DNA from: Phoronis australis
Lineage: Eukaryota; Phoronida; Phoronidae
Length of the DNA stretch: 64,000 bases
Reading direction: 5' to 3'
NCBI GenBank assembly: GCA_002633005.1
Contig: NMRA01000034.1
Coordinates: 1,015,766 to 1,079,765, forward strand
Shown here: positions 24,830 through 36,919 of the stretch, piece by piece
Position numbering within the stretch: the stretch's first letter is position 1
How the letters are laid out: every line of letters begins with the position of its first letter
The notes under the pieces: model-generated
Databases searched by the model: none
The model's input: only the letters and a program-made list of their open reading frames with translations
Told to the model about the DNA's origin: nothing
Translations under genes and position numbers: made by a program

Positions 24830-27800
24830 CTGTAACCTCAAGTTAATTCAGATTTGAAATTGGGAGATCTTATTCCGTCCCATTCAAATAACTTAATTGT
24901 TGATGAACTTGTCGTGCCATACAATAAGCCGGGCATTATCAAGAGACCCATCCCCCAATTATTTAACATCATTTGGTTATAGAAATGTGCTGTTGACCGA
25001 TGAACCTCATTTCGGAGGAGGCTGGATTGACAGGTGCATTTCCGGTGGGGATATATCGAATGATAGTCTGATATTTAAAGTCCTGCTCTCAAACTGCCCA
25101 TGTGGTTCCAGTATCCGAAAATACTTACTACATAAATTCTTATTTTCGACACCCTTTCTTTATATTCTTTTCGCCTTTCTTGCCAAAAGCGATTTTTTAA
25201 CAGTATTTGACCCTTCTCTGTGAGCGTATAATTACCGGCTGTCATCGGTTATTTCCGTACCCACATTTCCAGCTCATCAGTTCAGGAACGCCGCCATTTT
25301 TTCCTTGTAACTGAATGTGCTACGGCTTGCTCGAAAAGTCTTCATTATTTTGTTTTATTAGTAATATCTCGTGATTCGTTTGCATAGGTAGTGTATTTAT
25401 AGTTTGTAGTTAGTGGTCGTTGATTTTTTTTTTGGAATGTTACGCGTTCTTATTATGTTAAAATAGCATTGGTGTTTAGTTCCTTACGTAGGCCTGTCGA
25501 ACCTAGGAACCAATATGGGTCGAACCAATTTTTTTTCGGTATTATTTTTTGTCTCGTTTTGAAAAAGTACTTTGCTATCATCGGAAAGGTAGTACATTCT
25601 ACTCAGTAAAAATCGAAAAAGTATCAAAATCAGGGCAAGCAGTGTAAAGTTATTGCACGTTTTGTGGCGAAATTTGGGTCACTGTTTGGATCGCGTCGGC
25701 CGTATTGGAGGACAGCGGGATAAGTTACGAGTTTAAAACTTTGTGAAAATTGTGTTCGCCAACAAATTAAGGTGAAATTTAGTTAGACATATCTTTACTT
25801 ACTATTCTGTACGATTTAACAGTGTTCACCAAATTTCAGCCTCGCAGTTGTTACTCATTAAGTGATAAATGTGCTCACAATTCCCGTTGGACTTCGTCTC
25901 ATTTTTGGCGGCACCGACAACATGGCGACTTTTGCTGAACTGAAAGGCATGTTTAATCGGCTACTTTGTAATTTGTGAAGATTTAACGTTGATAAATTTT
26001 GACAAACGTTGCTACAAAAAAGAAACTTTGTTCAATTTTCGTGTTTTTTGTGCAAAAAATAAGATATATTCGAATTGTTTTACTGTAAATTTCCCATTCA
26101 GGGATCTTACACAAAGCTTAAAAAATAGTTGAAATAATTTTGAAATGGTTTTTTGTTTGACTGTCAACTGCTGTTCAAGACTTGATTCGGTGTCACAAAA
26201 TGATTCATATTTTTCTAAATTTTAAATTTTAAGTTTCAATTGCTTTTAAGTCATGTTTTGTAACTTATTACTTCTTAATTCAGGTTATCAAGTCAACAAT
26301 ATGAATAATCTTAATTTGAGAAATAAGCTATGTTGGATTGTGAAGCTTCAAGCCTCTAATTCTTCTTCCTTGCAACTTCATATTTTTTAAATGATGCTTG
26401 TCAAATTTTGGTGTACATAAACACTATTCCGTCACCATGGTAATAGTTACATGTATGTCCACTTTCATATCATGGAAAATGTTGCTGTTGAATAGTGTTT
26501 GTAATGCTAAATGTTGTTAAGTATTGTGCATTTTAACTTACTTAGTTTGAATCATTTTGGGTTAATGAATAAAAAACGATAACATGTTGTATTGGACTTG
26601 TCATATGTGCTCGCACGAGCCCCTTTTTGGAGAACTGGAAAATGGTCTGCCTTAGTCACAGAAGCACGAATTCCGAAAAAAGTAGAAAATGAGACAATAT
26701 TCCACTAGAAAACAGGAAGTACCAAAATTTAGAGTCTGCAATTCATAGCTCTGAACATACCCACTGAATCTTATAGTAAAAGATAGACATTCCCAAAAAT
26801 TCCAGCCCCCCATTCTTTTAGGCAAAGTCTGGGAAAATCTCTATTGAAAGCCAACAGCTTTGCACAGTTCGCCAGAAGTACCCAAGTTCTAAATAAACCT
26901 CGTTTGAGCGAGCGCTGTGGCCAGCGACCAGTTAGGCCTAAGGGTAGCCTTGGCGTAAAGCTGTATATAGGCCTACTAACAATGTATTTTGACGATAGTC
27001 TTCACTGATATCTGGTGACTGAGGCAAACTAAGGTCTGCCACGGCAGTGTGACACAGGACTAACCAGCCCGTAATTTCATGCAAGTGTCTGAAACTACCC
27101 TTGAATATATGCAGCATTTATGATTTGACCATTTTACTTCGACAAAACAGCTTGCAACCGCATGCATTTACCGTTCGCCAGTGTCTGGTCTCGATCCGCA
27201 CCGGGTAGGCTGCGGTCCCGAGTCTGGCAAAATAATTTCTGTCAAAATTTATTCGCCACATTTCTTCAGCAAATTCGATAAAATTGTCCGTAGTTTGATT
27301 TTATTAAAATTAAGTTCAAAATGGCGGAGGTTCTTCTGGTGCGAATCGTGAGTGGCGCGTTCATTTAAACTTTTTTCGAGTACGAATTAGTTATGGGGTA
27401 GGTACTTCTTGGATCCTTATAACATCCTCTAACCATGTAATAAGGGTTAACAACGTGTGAGAGCAAGACTTTAAAAAGACGTCTGGTATATACCTACACA
27501 TAACAGCATTAATAATTCAGCCGACACGCTGCTATGATTTAAACGCTTTCATTGAATAATTTGTCTTGGAAATATATGAATTTCGTATTCCAGATGACAC
27601 GTCAAAGTGCACATGACAAATGTTCCATTAAAAACCCGATATCACCGAAAAAAAATTTATTATTTGACAATGGGGAGGGCGGTGTAACCTAAAGAGTAGT
27701 TCATTTGCAGTCAAAATCATCCACACGGAATCTCCGGGGGCACTCGATCATATCTTTATTATGAAATAAAGCACATAAACGAAATTATACATTGTATTAA

Positions 27801-28700
27801 CTCATGTTCACAGTCATACACATTCACCCTTTCAAGGGAACACTCACTTTTAATGACCCGTTTTGAGGCCACGAGAGACTCGAGCATTACAACCCATCGA
27901 GTGAATAACAGATGACTCAGGGCGAACATTTTCCAAGACTTAAAATGCTAGCCATCTTTTCATCATATGAATGAGTCATGACGAAATAATTTCTATTTTT
28001 CGTTTGGTATTGCTCATTCCGCCTCTGTCGTTCCGGTACAGCTTTCACAGCACAGTGCAAGATGGGATTAAGCAAAAATATTATAAGTGAGAAAATATTT
28101 ATTATGTAAGCGTCAAATTATCACTAACGAACAAACGACACTGAAGTTCACAAGATAATATAACAAAGGGAAACTCTGCGAGCACTGATAAGACAAAACA
28201 AGACACTGTTGAAAATTATTACAATAACAGCTATCATCATCACCATGTTCAACCATTTCTGCTTGTCCCGCCAAATTTAGAGACTGTTCAAGAAAATCAT
28301 TGTTCTTTAAAAAGTAGACTCAGCACTACCTAAATAAATGCCTCACTAAACTAGACGAAAATGGCGTTCCAGTTTAAAACCCGAGGTTTTGATCCCGCTT
28401 ATATTTGCAACAAAAATTACTCATCTGTATTATCAAAGACAATCAGATAGAATCAACAGTGTGAGAGACTTACACTGCTACCAATAATTTGAACAGGCAC
28501 CCGCCACGTTTTACTGAATCAAGTGACTCATTGTGTATGTTGTGTTGATAAAACCGCTGTTAACATAGACAGGGCCCTGACCTCTTCAAAAAGACATACT
28601 GTAGAAAAATCGATGTCCAATTTAATTTGTTTGCAGAATAAACCGGCAAGATTGTAAGCGAAATAAGTAGCTAATAATAATGCTACTGCACCAACAAATG
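24830..28700. other. Intergenic stretch, no gene recognised
   Basis: The region is AT-rich with short frames only. Two matches to the YY1-type core occur: GCCGCCATTTT at 25290-25300 and AAAATGGCGG at 27318-27327. Such sites often lie near animal promoters, but no transcript can be defined here. Confidence 0.4.
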
Positions 28701-28759
28701 ATGCAAACGTCCCTTCGACGACATTCTCTGCTGTCAAGAAGAAAAAGACAACGCCTACC

Positions 28760-28942
28760 TCATGCTGTCGCTGTGCCTTTCGGAACACCTCGGATGTTTT
28801 CGTAGCTTCCAAGTTTCTCCATAGCCTCGTTCCAAGATAGAGTTTTATGCCTAAATACAGCCCAGTTCCTGACTGTGTTGACTACCTTATTTGAAAAGCC
28901 TCCGAAGTTGACTACCTTGATAGGTGGTGATTCAGTTGCGAA
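28760..28942 (-). CDS. Possible 3'-terminal exon, unidentified
   Basis: The minus frame from an AG acceptor-like site (TTAG|TTC at 28942) is open for 60 codons and stops at TGA 28762-28760. It looks protein-like (NTVRNWAVFRHKTLSWNEAM, then EKLGSYENIRGVPKGTATA) but I recognise no family. The KVVN motif occurs twice 30 nt apart because of a 12-bp direct repeat, which argues for caution. An overlapping frame on the same strand (28812-28528) has a hydrophobic stretch and could be the alternative. Confidence 0.2.
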   Translation of the reverse strand, partial: FATESPPIKVVNFGGFSNKVVNTVRNWAVFRHKTLSWNEAMEKLGSYENIRGVPKGTATA

Positions 28943-29975
28943 CTAACTCCACTGCACAAAGTGAAAGTGAGCAAGAAACAGTTCCTAATGAGGACGTCAA
29001 TACAGTCAGAAACCCGATTGTAATTTAAATTACACGAGCGGGGCTGCGTGCTTGGCTACCAGAACGTGCGCAAGCTGCTCCTTTTTCGTTACTTTAGCTT
29101 GCGTATACCGGTGGCTTGGGATTCTAAATAAGGGTAGAAATCTTTGTTTCCGAAGTTGCAAAAACAGAAGACAAACAAAGTAGTTTTGAGATGTCGGATA
29201 GCTTTTTAGAAATGTAAAAATAGGAATTATTGCAAGTGACGCACTAAAATGATGGAAATTGTTTAAAGAAAATTTTAGTATACGACATGAGATTGTTTCT
29301 TTGTTAATGTTGAAGAAAAATGGTAAAATGTTGAAGTTGCTTTTTGAGAAGTTTAAGCAAGACAAGATTCAATGAGCTTGGTTTCATCTCGTGTGATTGC
29401 CAATCACGTCGAAACAGGTAAGGTACAAAGATTTTTCGAAATTGCTAGTTATCCAACAGTCAGCGGTCTTAGAGAATGTTATTAAATCAGCGTTGACTCA
29501 ATTTGTCAATAACTCCAATGTTCTGAGTTCGACATACCTATTTTAAACAAAAATCCATTTGCATACAATATGATGTGGCGGAAAAGCACAATTGGCTTCT
29601 CCCCCATTTAGAGCGTGGACTCGAAAAGAGACCCATTTCTTTTGCAAGAAACCTCCATGATAAAGTCACTTTTTCGTAGAACTCCATAAACACGTTCCTT
29701 TTGTACAGATTGATTCTATAGAAGTAAGGCAGTCCTTTGCTGTGGGGAACCTTTAAGCCTGAAACAATACGAGAGGAGACGCCATATTGTAAAAATGAGT
29801 ACTACACTCCTTGGTGCAGCCTTTGAAGCAAAAGTTTTAAAAGTGCAGATAATGTTGGTGTAAGTTTGCAGCAAGAATCTACCTAAACCACTTTTGTGTT
29901 ATATAGCACTTGCGATAAAGTAAAGTTAATGTTAAAGACCGTTTTGCAGATATTAGTAGAAAATTTTGTTGGGTT

Positions 29976-30100
29976 TTGAACTCCTGATAATTATGAATCT
30001 TTCGTAGGGCAATTTGTCGGGAAAGGTGTCCTTTCGTAGGAAAATTGGTGGTGAAAAAATTACCCATTTGAGCGCCCCCCCCNCCCCCCCCCCCCCGTCG
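29976..30100. repeat. Degenerate 32-bp repeat cluster, then a C-run
   Basis: Units of about 32 bp resemble those at 42205-42315 (GGGAAAGG...CCTTTCG...AAAATT), and both clusters end in TTGAGCGCC or CTGAACGCC. It is followed at 30073-30096 by a poly-C run containing one N, where the assembly is uncertain. Confidence 0.6.
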
Positions 30101-30466
30101 TATACCTCTAGTATGGGAGCAGCTCCCTCAGCTGGTCCAATGCCTTGGAGAACAAAATCTCATTTGTGTCTGTTCACCGAGTAGGCTGGATCACTGCCGA
30201 AACCATATGATTCAAATGTTTGCAAGGGCTGTCATTTTCAATCACTGTCTAGGGTTGTGTGGTATGATTTTAGGGTGCATGGCGTAGCCACTTGTTTTAA
30301 CGTTGCAATCAATTTGACAAGAAAATTACTTTTAAGTAACACCTAGCACACTGACAGATCTAGAATATAACGATCGAGGAGACCCGGCCCCCAGCCGACT
30401 GTTAAAGTCCAAAGAAAAGACTTTCGCGATTGTACCGGCCTGTAGTCAAAGGGCCGGGCGGGCCTC

Positions 30467-30516
30467 NNNNNNNNNNNNNNNNNNNNNNNNNNNNNNNNNN
30501 NNNNNNNNNNNNNNNN
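30467..30516. other. Assembly gap (50 N)
   Basis: This is a run of N in a GC-richer stretch upstream of the TGF-beta exon. A length of exactly 50 may be a placeholder. Confidence 0.99.
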
Positions 30517-31245
30517 AAGTGACCTGAAAGAGCCGTGGGCCATAGGAAAGCCTGTTGTCGAGGGCGATAGAGTGTCGACGTAGTCCCAGATGGAAGCGAG
30601 AGGAGGGGATACTGGCGTCGGTCAAAGGCTTCAGTGAAAATGGACGATAATAGAAGGAGTGAGGCCAGATTCGTGTGTCGACCGAGGTGAGGGGGCGAGG
30701 TGAGGGGCTGGGGTTAGGAATGCATTCACACTTGTTTTGCCCTCCCCTTCCCTGCTTTTCTACGCCTGTGTGACCTAAAAATCCGCCAACGAGATATGTG
30801 TTGGATGGTCCAGCACTGGAGGAGAGGTCCATGAAAAAAAGATATGGGCAATAGTTTTAACTCTGCCTCGGAGTGGCGGCGTCTGTTTGGCGGCGCCCGT
30901 CAGAGAACGGACACCCGCTTCCAAACTAGTCAGTGGCTCAGTGGCCATGCAGCCTCAGGATTCTGACAGTACAGAATTGGCCGAGCAATGGTCGTCGATC
31001 AGATACGAGTAGTAACTTGCACAGAAGTTGTCGAGCAGTGAATTTCGGATACCTGGCGAGTATTAGCCAAGGACGTTCGTGAAACAATAGTTAAACGAGC
31101 TTTCAAAGAGGTAGGTACTACTATGACTATCGCGCGACTGGAGGACTCTTGTTAATGAAACACTTTGTGCAGTGACTCGACAAAACATTCATCAATCTAC
31201 AGAAGCCGCGCGTCGAAAATATCGTTGGGAGCCTCATCGATTTAT

Positions 31246-31255
31246 TTATATACCT
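31246..31255 (+). promoter_or_regulatory. TATA-like box upstream of the TGF-beta exon
   Basis: TTTATATACC lies about 50 nt before the start codon, in an otherwise GC-richer stretch. If used, the 5' UTR would be only about 20 nt. An upstream exon with a longer leader is equally possible. Confidence 0.25.
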
Positions 31256-31297
31256 TGGAAATGCCCTCATGCAGGCTGAAGTCCTTCAGTAGGCAGT

Positions 31298-31664
31298 ATG
31301 CACGCGGCGCAGAAGTGGACATCTGTGTACGTTGTACCGGCATTGCTGGTGCTTGCGGGATTCCTGCCTGGCTCAACGTCTACCATCAGCGAACTTCCAG
31401 ACGCCAATAACTCTACCAAGTGCAGTGAAGACAATCCGAACTGTGCTTCCAGCAAAATGGCCGAGGTGGCTGAATTGGAGAAATTGTTTCATATTGAACA
31501 GATAAAACAAAAGATACTGCATAAGCTTGGACTGCAAGAGCCACCTAAGGATTCGGTAAAAAATGTACCGGCGGAGGTACTGAACGAAGCCCTGAAGGAG
31601 ATTAAATTCAAACACAAAAAAGTAACATCGCATTTGAAAAAATACATAAGTTTTTCGGAGAAAG
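31298..31664 (+). CDS. Activin/inhibin-beta-like TGF-beta ligand, first coding exon
   Basis: The product would be a secreted dimeric growth factor precursor; this exon gives its N-terminus. The ATG at 31298 has A at -3 and an in-frame TGA 21 nt upstream. Residues 10-27 (VYVVPALLVLAGFLPGS) form a signal peptide. After a Cys pair (CSEDNPNC) comes the propeptide helix LEKLFHIEQIKQKILHKLGL with QEPP, matching the first propeptide helix of the activin/myostatin branch. The exon ends at YISFSEK with donor AAAG|GTAAGT, phase 1, as the IISFAE site does in inhibin-beta genes. No furin site or cysteine-knot domain follows in the window, so the gene is partial here. The branch within the family is inferred. 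Confidence 0.82.
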
Positions 31665-33188
31665 GTAAGTTCATTTCGATATTTCTTGCAATAGTCTAAT
31701 TTATTATGTATCAACACTCTAAGAAAGAAGTGTCACCGGTGAGCGTCTGTTCTCATATACTACGTTGACAGGGTCGGCGTGCCACCGTAGTATCGCCAGG
31801 TCAATCGCCTATGCCCGGCATTTACGATGATCAGGGACGGCAATACCGGTTCTAACGTACTTATAAGGCTTTTGTTACAACTCGCATGTATCAAGGGTTT
31901 GTCGCGGCGATAAACTTCGCCAGCGCCAAATTAGTATACGGGACAATTGGCGTTTACATAACTTTTTCCTGTGGGCATTTACACTCAGAGTTAGTGCACT
32001 CGGCCGTTTTGCCTCAAGGCCGTTGTCTGCTGACCTTTCAACGTACGCCGGTCTTGCATTGTGTCTGAATGTTATGGACATGCTACAATAGTAAGCATTA
32101 ATTCATGCCCTGCAAATTTCCGTGTTTGTAAAGGCAAGATACCGTTGACCTAGTTTAACGAGTGAAACATGTTTTCGTCTCTCCAAAGATGTTAGTAGTA
32201 TGTTAGAAATTATTTAGTGCGTAAATTGAGCGTGAAAAGGGATTGTCATCACAACATGGCGACACGATGTAACTTCACAACTACAAAACACATAAAGTAG
32301 TCATTACTTGTTTGAATTTTTGTCAAACTTCGTATGCGTCTGAAATATCACACTTTTAATTTGTAGAATTACTCTTCCTCAAACTGCTTAACAAACTAAA
32401 TGACACGAGTCCTGGTACTGATTTTGACAAGGTCAGGCGAAGTTAATTGTATTCTTTGTTCGTGGGATCCGTCAGTTGCTCTCAATGAGGAAAACGTAAA
32501 TTTGATTTGCCATGTCTGCGGTTTTCGATCGGCCCTAAAGTAAATGGATTTTCTTCACGTCTGGCATGCTTTATCGCTATCAAGCTTGAGGATTACCCTG
32601 ACATCGAATTACAAAAACTGGTCACGGTCTGCGCGATCCCATGTGGACAGCCCAGGCACACATTAAAAATTCGTAGCACGTGCTTTTTGGCACGTTTGCA
32701 CCCTTAGCTATCGTCGTTTGTTTGTGTCTGCAATGGTCGCCGATTCAAGGTTTCTTCTCTCCTCCTCTTCCAGCCAATTTCCACCGCCCGCAGTCGCAGA
32801 CAGTGGGTCGTAAAATTTTACGCTTCTAGCCGAGAAGTAGATGGCCACATCGTAAAAAAAAATTTAAAACGTAATATGAATGCTCATTTCTGACGACATG
32901 ACTGTATGTCCATAGAATAGAGGCTACTGGAGTAAAAGATGGTCACATCACGTGACCTAGTAATTAAACGTTGAGCACGCGCCCAGGACCTTTTGCAGCC
33001 AGCGCAGACGCTCTGGCCTAGTCCAGTGAGCCATCGGGAACACCGGTCAAGCCCAGAAATTCAATGGGACTTGTAAAGGAACCTACGCGTTTAACAGTGT
33101 CTGCTTGACCTCAAATTCAACCACGACATACATCTTCTATTTCACGCTAGATCTAGTGGTGTCTTGTTTCAAAACTTCAAGCGGTAAT
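31665..33188. other. Intron of the TGF-beta gene (inferred), nothing recognised
   Basis: This sequence follows the GT donor on the plus strand. No matching propeptide or mature-domain exon was found here or further right in the visible sequence. Confidence 0.4.
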
Positions 33189-33483
33189 AAACCAGTGAAG
33201 AAACTAAATTTTTGTTTAGACTACTTACCGCTATATAATTGGTCTCAACTTGTTCCATACTAAGATGAGAAGACATTTTGGGCCTGCAAAGTTACGACAG
33301 TTTGTTATTCCTTGAGACTATGCTTGCCGCATGAGAGGACCGGTCTTTTGACAATTCAGCTTGTGGAACCTGGTCTCAAGCGCGAACGAACTATCAGTTC
33401 TTTCTAAGCTGAGAAGTCGTTTTGATTAAGGAAAAATTTGAGGTCTCATCAAAGTTCTTTTTTTGTGGTGGAAGGCGGGTTTA
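33189..33483. mobile_element. About 300-bp MITE, copy 1
   Basis: It begins TAAACCAGTG and ends GGCGGGTTTA. The right end reversed (TAAACCCGCCTTCC) matches the left end of copy 2 over about 40 nt, so the family has long terminal inverted repeats. Internal landmarks shared with copies 2 and 3 are GGTCTCAACTTGTTCC and GAACTATCAGTTCTTT. A TAA flanks both sides, a possible 3-bp target duplication of Harbinger type. Confidence 0.7.
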
Positions 33484-34283
33484 TAACCATCATGTTCAAT
33501 TTTCGGGTACTTGCAATTCACTTGCTCAGGAAAACATTTCTTTTTACGAAGACCATGACCTAGGAATGCTTCCTGTCAGATGAACATATGAAACTTGCCT
33601 TCCCATTATAATTAATAAAATTTTGATTATGACGCATCAGACCGGGATATTTTTATTTATTTTACGCTTTCCGTTTCAAAATTAAGGTAGCAATTCATTG
33701 CGTAGGCAGTTTGTTTACCGGAAGTCATGTAATGCTGGTTCTCATCCATCAGTGTCTAAAATAAATTCACTCAAAAATTCTAGTACTGTATATTTTAAGG
33801 TCGTTGCCCTGTTCCAGATATTTAGGTGGTTTGCACGAGAAAAAACAACGTCCACTGAAAACTAGGGTAACGAAAAGATTATGAAGTCCGACTAACAATT
33901 ACAGAGAACCTTCGTCTTTCTGTTCCAAGTTCATGATTCACTTTCACTGTCTTTGTTCTTGGGAATCGTAACATTAGTTCCGTTAAAATAGACCTTAACT
34001 ACTTTGTCAGTATTGCCTAGCATGTCTAGCAAAACGACATCTTACAGAACTTGTAACGAACTAAGGATTTATGTACGCATCCTGTGGATTCACTATCGTT
34101 ACGTTTCCTGTCTTTGGTCTTTTCATTTCCTTTCTAAGAAATTGCGTAACAGGTCAACGCGATTGAGTGCTGTCAAAGACAGCACAGACACGTAGACATG
34201 CCTTCTCTTACCGCTCGGACTTATAAACGTCTGCATCTAACAAGCAACAGATTGGCATACACACAATGCTCTAATTGGACAAA

Positions 34284-34811
34284 TTACTGGTTACTGAGTC
34301 CATAGATTGTACAGTATAGTGGATTATCCAACGATAGGGGTGACGTAATAATACAACTCAAAGTTCTCTGCAAGACCATGGGGACCTGTCGAAGCAATGC
34401 TAGTGTGGCTAAGGACAGTGTCCAGGGGTAGCCCTGAGTGAAAACACAATCAGCGTCAGACATCTTTCCAGGGCCGCTCTGATTTCGTGACGTAACTTCA
34501 TGCCCTGGAGCAATGCCTATTACATTGAATGTTCCAAGCCCCTGAGCTTGCATAGGCCCACTACATAAACAGGTTGCCGGCGGTTTTGCGGGGAGACTTC
34601 CGGAAGAGAGAATGCATTCCATGATAGAAATAGGAAAGACTGATGTTGAACGTCCGTCAGAGGAAACCAGAATGTTGAGTGTTTCATCGTGGGAGTGATC
34701 CGATTCAGCGATTCTGGGAGTGCTGATAGGTTTTAACTTCAGGATTACCACTAGGCTTTTTCGGCAGGTGGGTATTGACCCAGGGGTGGTGGGCTGCGGA
34801 ACTCTACACAT
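34284..34811 (-). CDS. Unidentified 175-codon frame
   Basis: This open minus-strand frame lies in a locally GC-richer stretch. No domain, signal peptide or repeat pattern is recognisable. Composition is rich in Ser, Pro and Leu, and GC content alone lowers stop frequency, so chance is the main alternative. Confidence 0.12.
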   Translation of the reverse strand: MCRVPQPTTPGSIPTCRKSLVVILKLKPISTPRIAESDHSHDETLNILVSSDGRSTSVFPISIMECILSSGSLPAKPPATCLCSGPMQAQGLGTFNVIGIAPGHEVTSRNQSGPGKMSDADCVFTQGYPWTLSLATLALLRQVPMVLQRTLSCIITSPLSLDNPLYCTIYGLSNQ

Positions 34812-35167
34812 AAGGGTTATTTTATCAGAAGCAGAAGTACACTCATAAATTAGGTGTTACGACATTGGCATATGAGTTGACAACGAGTAGGAACCATGTC
34901 CTCTATGCCGGAAAAAACAAATTCGTTTGACTTGTCGCAATTCATGTTTATGGTTTTGAAAAAAAAAGAATATATGCTTTGTCGCAATTCACTGCCAAAC
35001 TACTTTTATTCCAAAAAGACGGGGTATCGCCTTGCGGTACAAGCGAAGTCAATGAACAAACAAACTTTGCTCGTGAAATGCGTTTACACACAGAATGGAG
35101 AAGCTTTCTCGAAAAAATTAAACTTGTAACAGTTGTCCAGTTACTCAGCCACGTTGATCTAGAGGAG

Positions 35168-35503
35168 GAAGACTCATATCAACCTACAGACCAATTTCAA
35201 CACTGCCTGTTTTCCTCAAAAAACGAAACAAGGAATCCACATGCAAAAATTCACGTCATTTGCTCTTCCCATAAAAAATGCGACAGCAGAGCGATTGAAA
35301 CCGTGTGAACATGCCCCACAGCCGCCATCTTGAAGGTGACTTCCGGTTCAACAATTTTTTATAAAAGCTTATTAAACTCAACAAACACGTGACCAGTTTG
35401 AAAGTGATTGGTTTGCAATTGCGCCCTCTACAGGAGAAAACGAAGACTCATATCAACCTACAGACCAATTTCAACACTGCCTGTTTTCCTCAAAAAACGA
35501 AAA
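35168..35503. repeat. Direct repeat, 61 nt, two copies 275 bp apart
   Basis: The blocks 35168-35228 and 35443-35503 are identical or nearly so, both running GAAGACTCATATCAACCTAC to CTCAAAAAACGAAA. The intervening 215 bp is unique. This may be an old terminal direct repeat or a local duplication. Confidence 0.9.
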
Positions 35504-36207
35504 AATGTGCACCCGCAATTCTTTTCCCAGGCTACTTCTCTCATTCTTCTGTATAAACACTAATAAATGCGACTGTCGCCGTAAACACTCCACCGAACGT
35601 ACGTTCTTAGACCTCGTACTGATAAACTATTCAGCAACAACGTATCTCTACAAAATTCCGCCCTCATCATTTTTGTGACTCATCAAAAATCTTTGATACG
35701 GTTGATAACCACATACTACCACTCCGGCATCAAAAATGAATTCAACTGATTTAGAACGCTATACAGAAAATTGAACCATATCTAACTGCCTTGCATGGAA
35801 CTCTCGCAAATGAAATCCTTGCCATTTCTTCAACAGTTTCTGTATTTATATTTATATTTGAATTAACAGTCCATCTGAAGAACTTTTGCAAACATTTGTG
35901 CGCGTGCTTGTGTGTGTGGTGTGTTTGTTCATTTTAGTTTCTTGTTATCTGTTCTTGTGATTTGTATTACACATTAAAGAGACCCGGTACGCGATCAACA
36001 GGGTAAATTGCAATATTGAAAGTGGTTCTGTGCTACTGAAACAGAATTCAGCCTGCTCACAAGGTATTTTTAGGGTTTTTTCGTCAAGATTTACTGTTCA
36101 TATCAAAGAAATTTCTTTTAGTCTCAAATTTCAAAAAAAAAGATCTGTCAACTGCTCGCCACTTCGTCGATTTTTCTCCCACATGGCAAACCAGGCCTTT
36201 CATACTA

Positions 36208-36680
36208 ACGTCGACGCTTCGATGGTTTGGGGAATTGCGGTCAGTATGAACGCTTAACTCCCGTCCTGGATCGCAGTTAAGAGCTCCAGTTAACATGGCA
36301 GTTTATAGGTGGATTTAAGACCGCAGGGTCGACGCTGCGGTGGAGTACGAACGCTTAACTCCGGTCCAATCGAAGTTATCGCCAGGTGCCACTGTTATCG
36401 TCAACTGTTACGGAGTAGTGCCGTCACTAATAAAAACTTATTTTTTGCTTTAATGATAACCAATCGATTTAAAAATGAGTTCAATGTCATTTAGCACATT
36501 TAAATGTTCCAAATTGTCACATTGAAAAGATCTTAGCGTGCAGCGCTACCTTGCGATACCTTCGATGACGTCAGCGTCACCAACCCTTTACTTCGATGGT
36601 CATTAACTACCGAAGCCAGTATGAACGGTCCAGTTAACTGCGCTGTTTACGTCGACGCTTCGCTCAGACCGGAGTTAAGT
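36208..36680. repeat. Composite repeat with GTCGACGC and CTTAACTCC motifs
   Basis: GTCGACGCTTCGATGG at about 36211, GTCGACGCTGCGGTGG at about 36328 and GTCGACGCTTCGCT at about 36652 recur, each near GAACGCTTAACTCC or its reverse complement GGAGTTAAG. The right unit is inverted relative to the first two, as in nested or foldback MITEs. Confidence 0.6.
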
Positions 36681-36828
36681 CAACATGAAAGGGCCTTTTA
36701 TTTGGTATGGCAAAACATAGACGTAGCACATTTCTCTTATATAGAAAATGTGACCCTTGACCTCAAGTGACTTCAAGCAGCTAACTGTGGGCGCACGCGC
36801 ACATTTATCATAAGTGGGAGGGAGATTA

Positions 36829-36853
36829 GAAACTCTGTGGTAACCACAGAGTT
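36829..36853. repeat. Short hairpin
   Basis: AAACTCTGTGG and its reverse complement CCACAGAGTTT are separated by TAA. No function can be inferred. Confidence 0.8.
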
Positions 36854-36919
36854 TTTCATTCGAGAGTATTTCAAAAATCGTGAATTTTGTGATTTTTTCT
36901 GAAGATTTCCTCACAGGGG

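Noticed and set aside
28528-28812. 94-codon minus frame with a membrane-like segment
   Set aside because: No start context or family match, and it overlaps another better-framed exon candidate on the same strand.
30446-30832. 128-codon minus frame, Ser/Pro-rich
   Set aside because: It crosses a 50-N gap and a GC-rich upstream region; no domain is visible.
36829-36853. Hairpin resembling a bacterial terminator
   Set aside because: The surrounding genes are eukaryotic with introns, so this reading makes no sense here.
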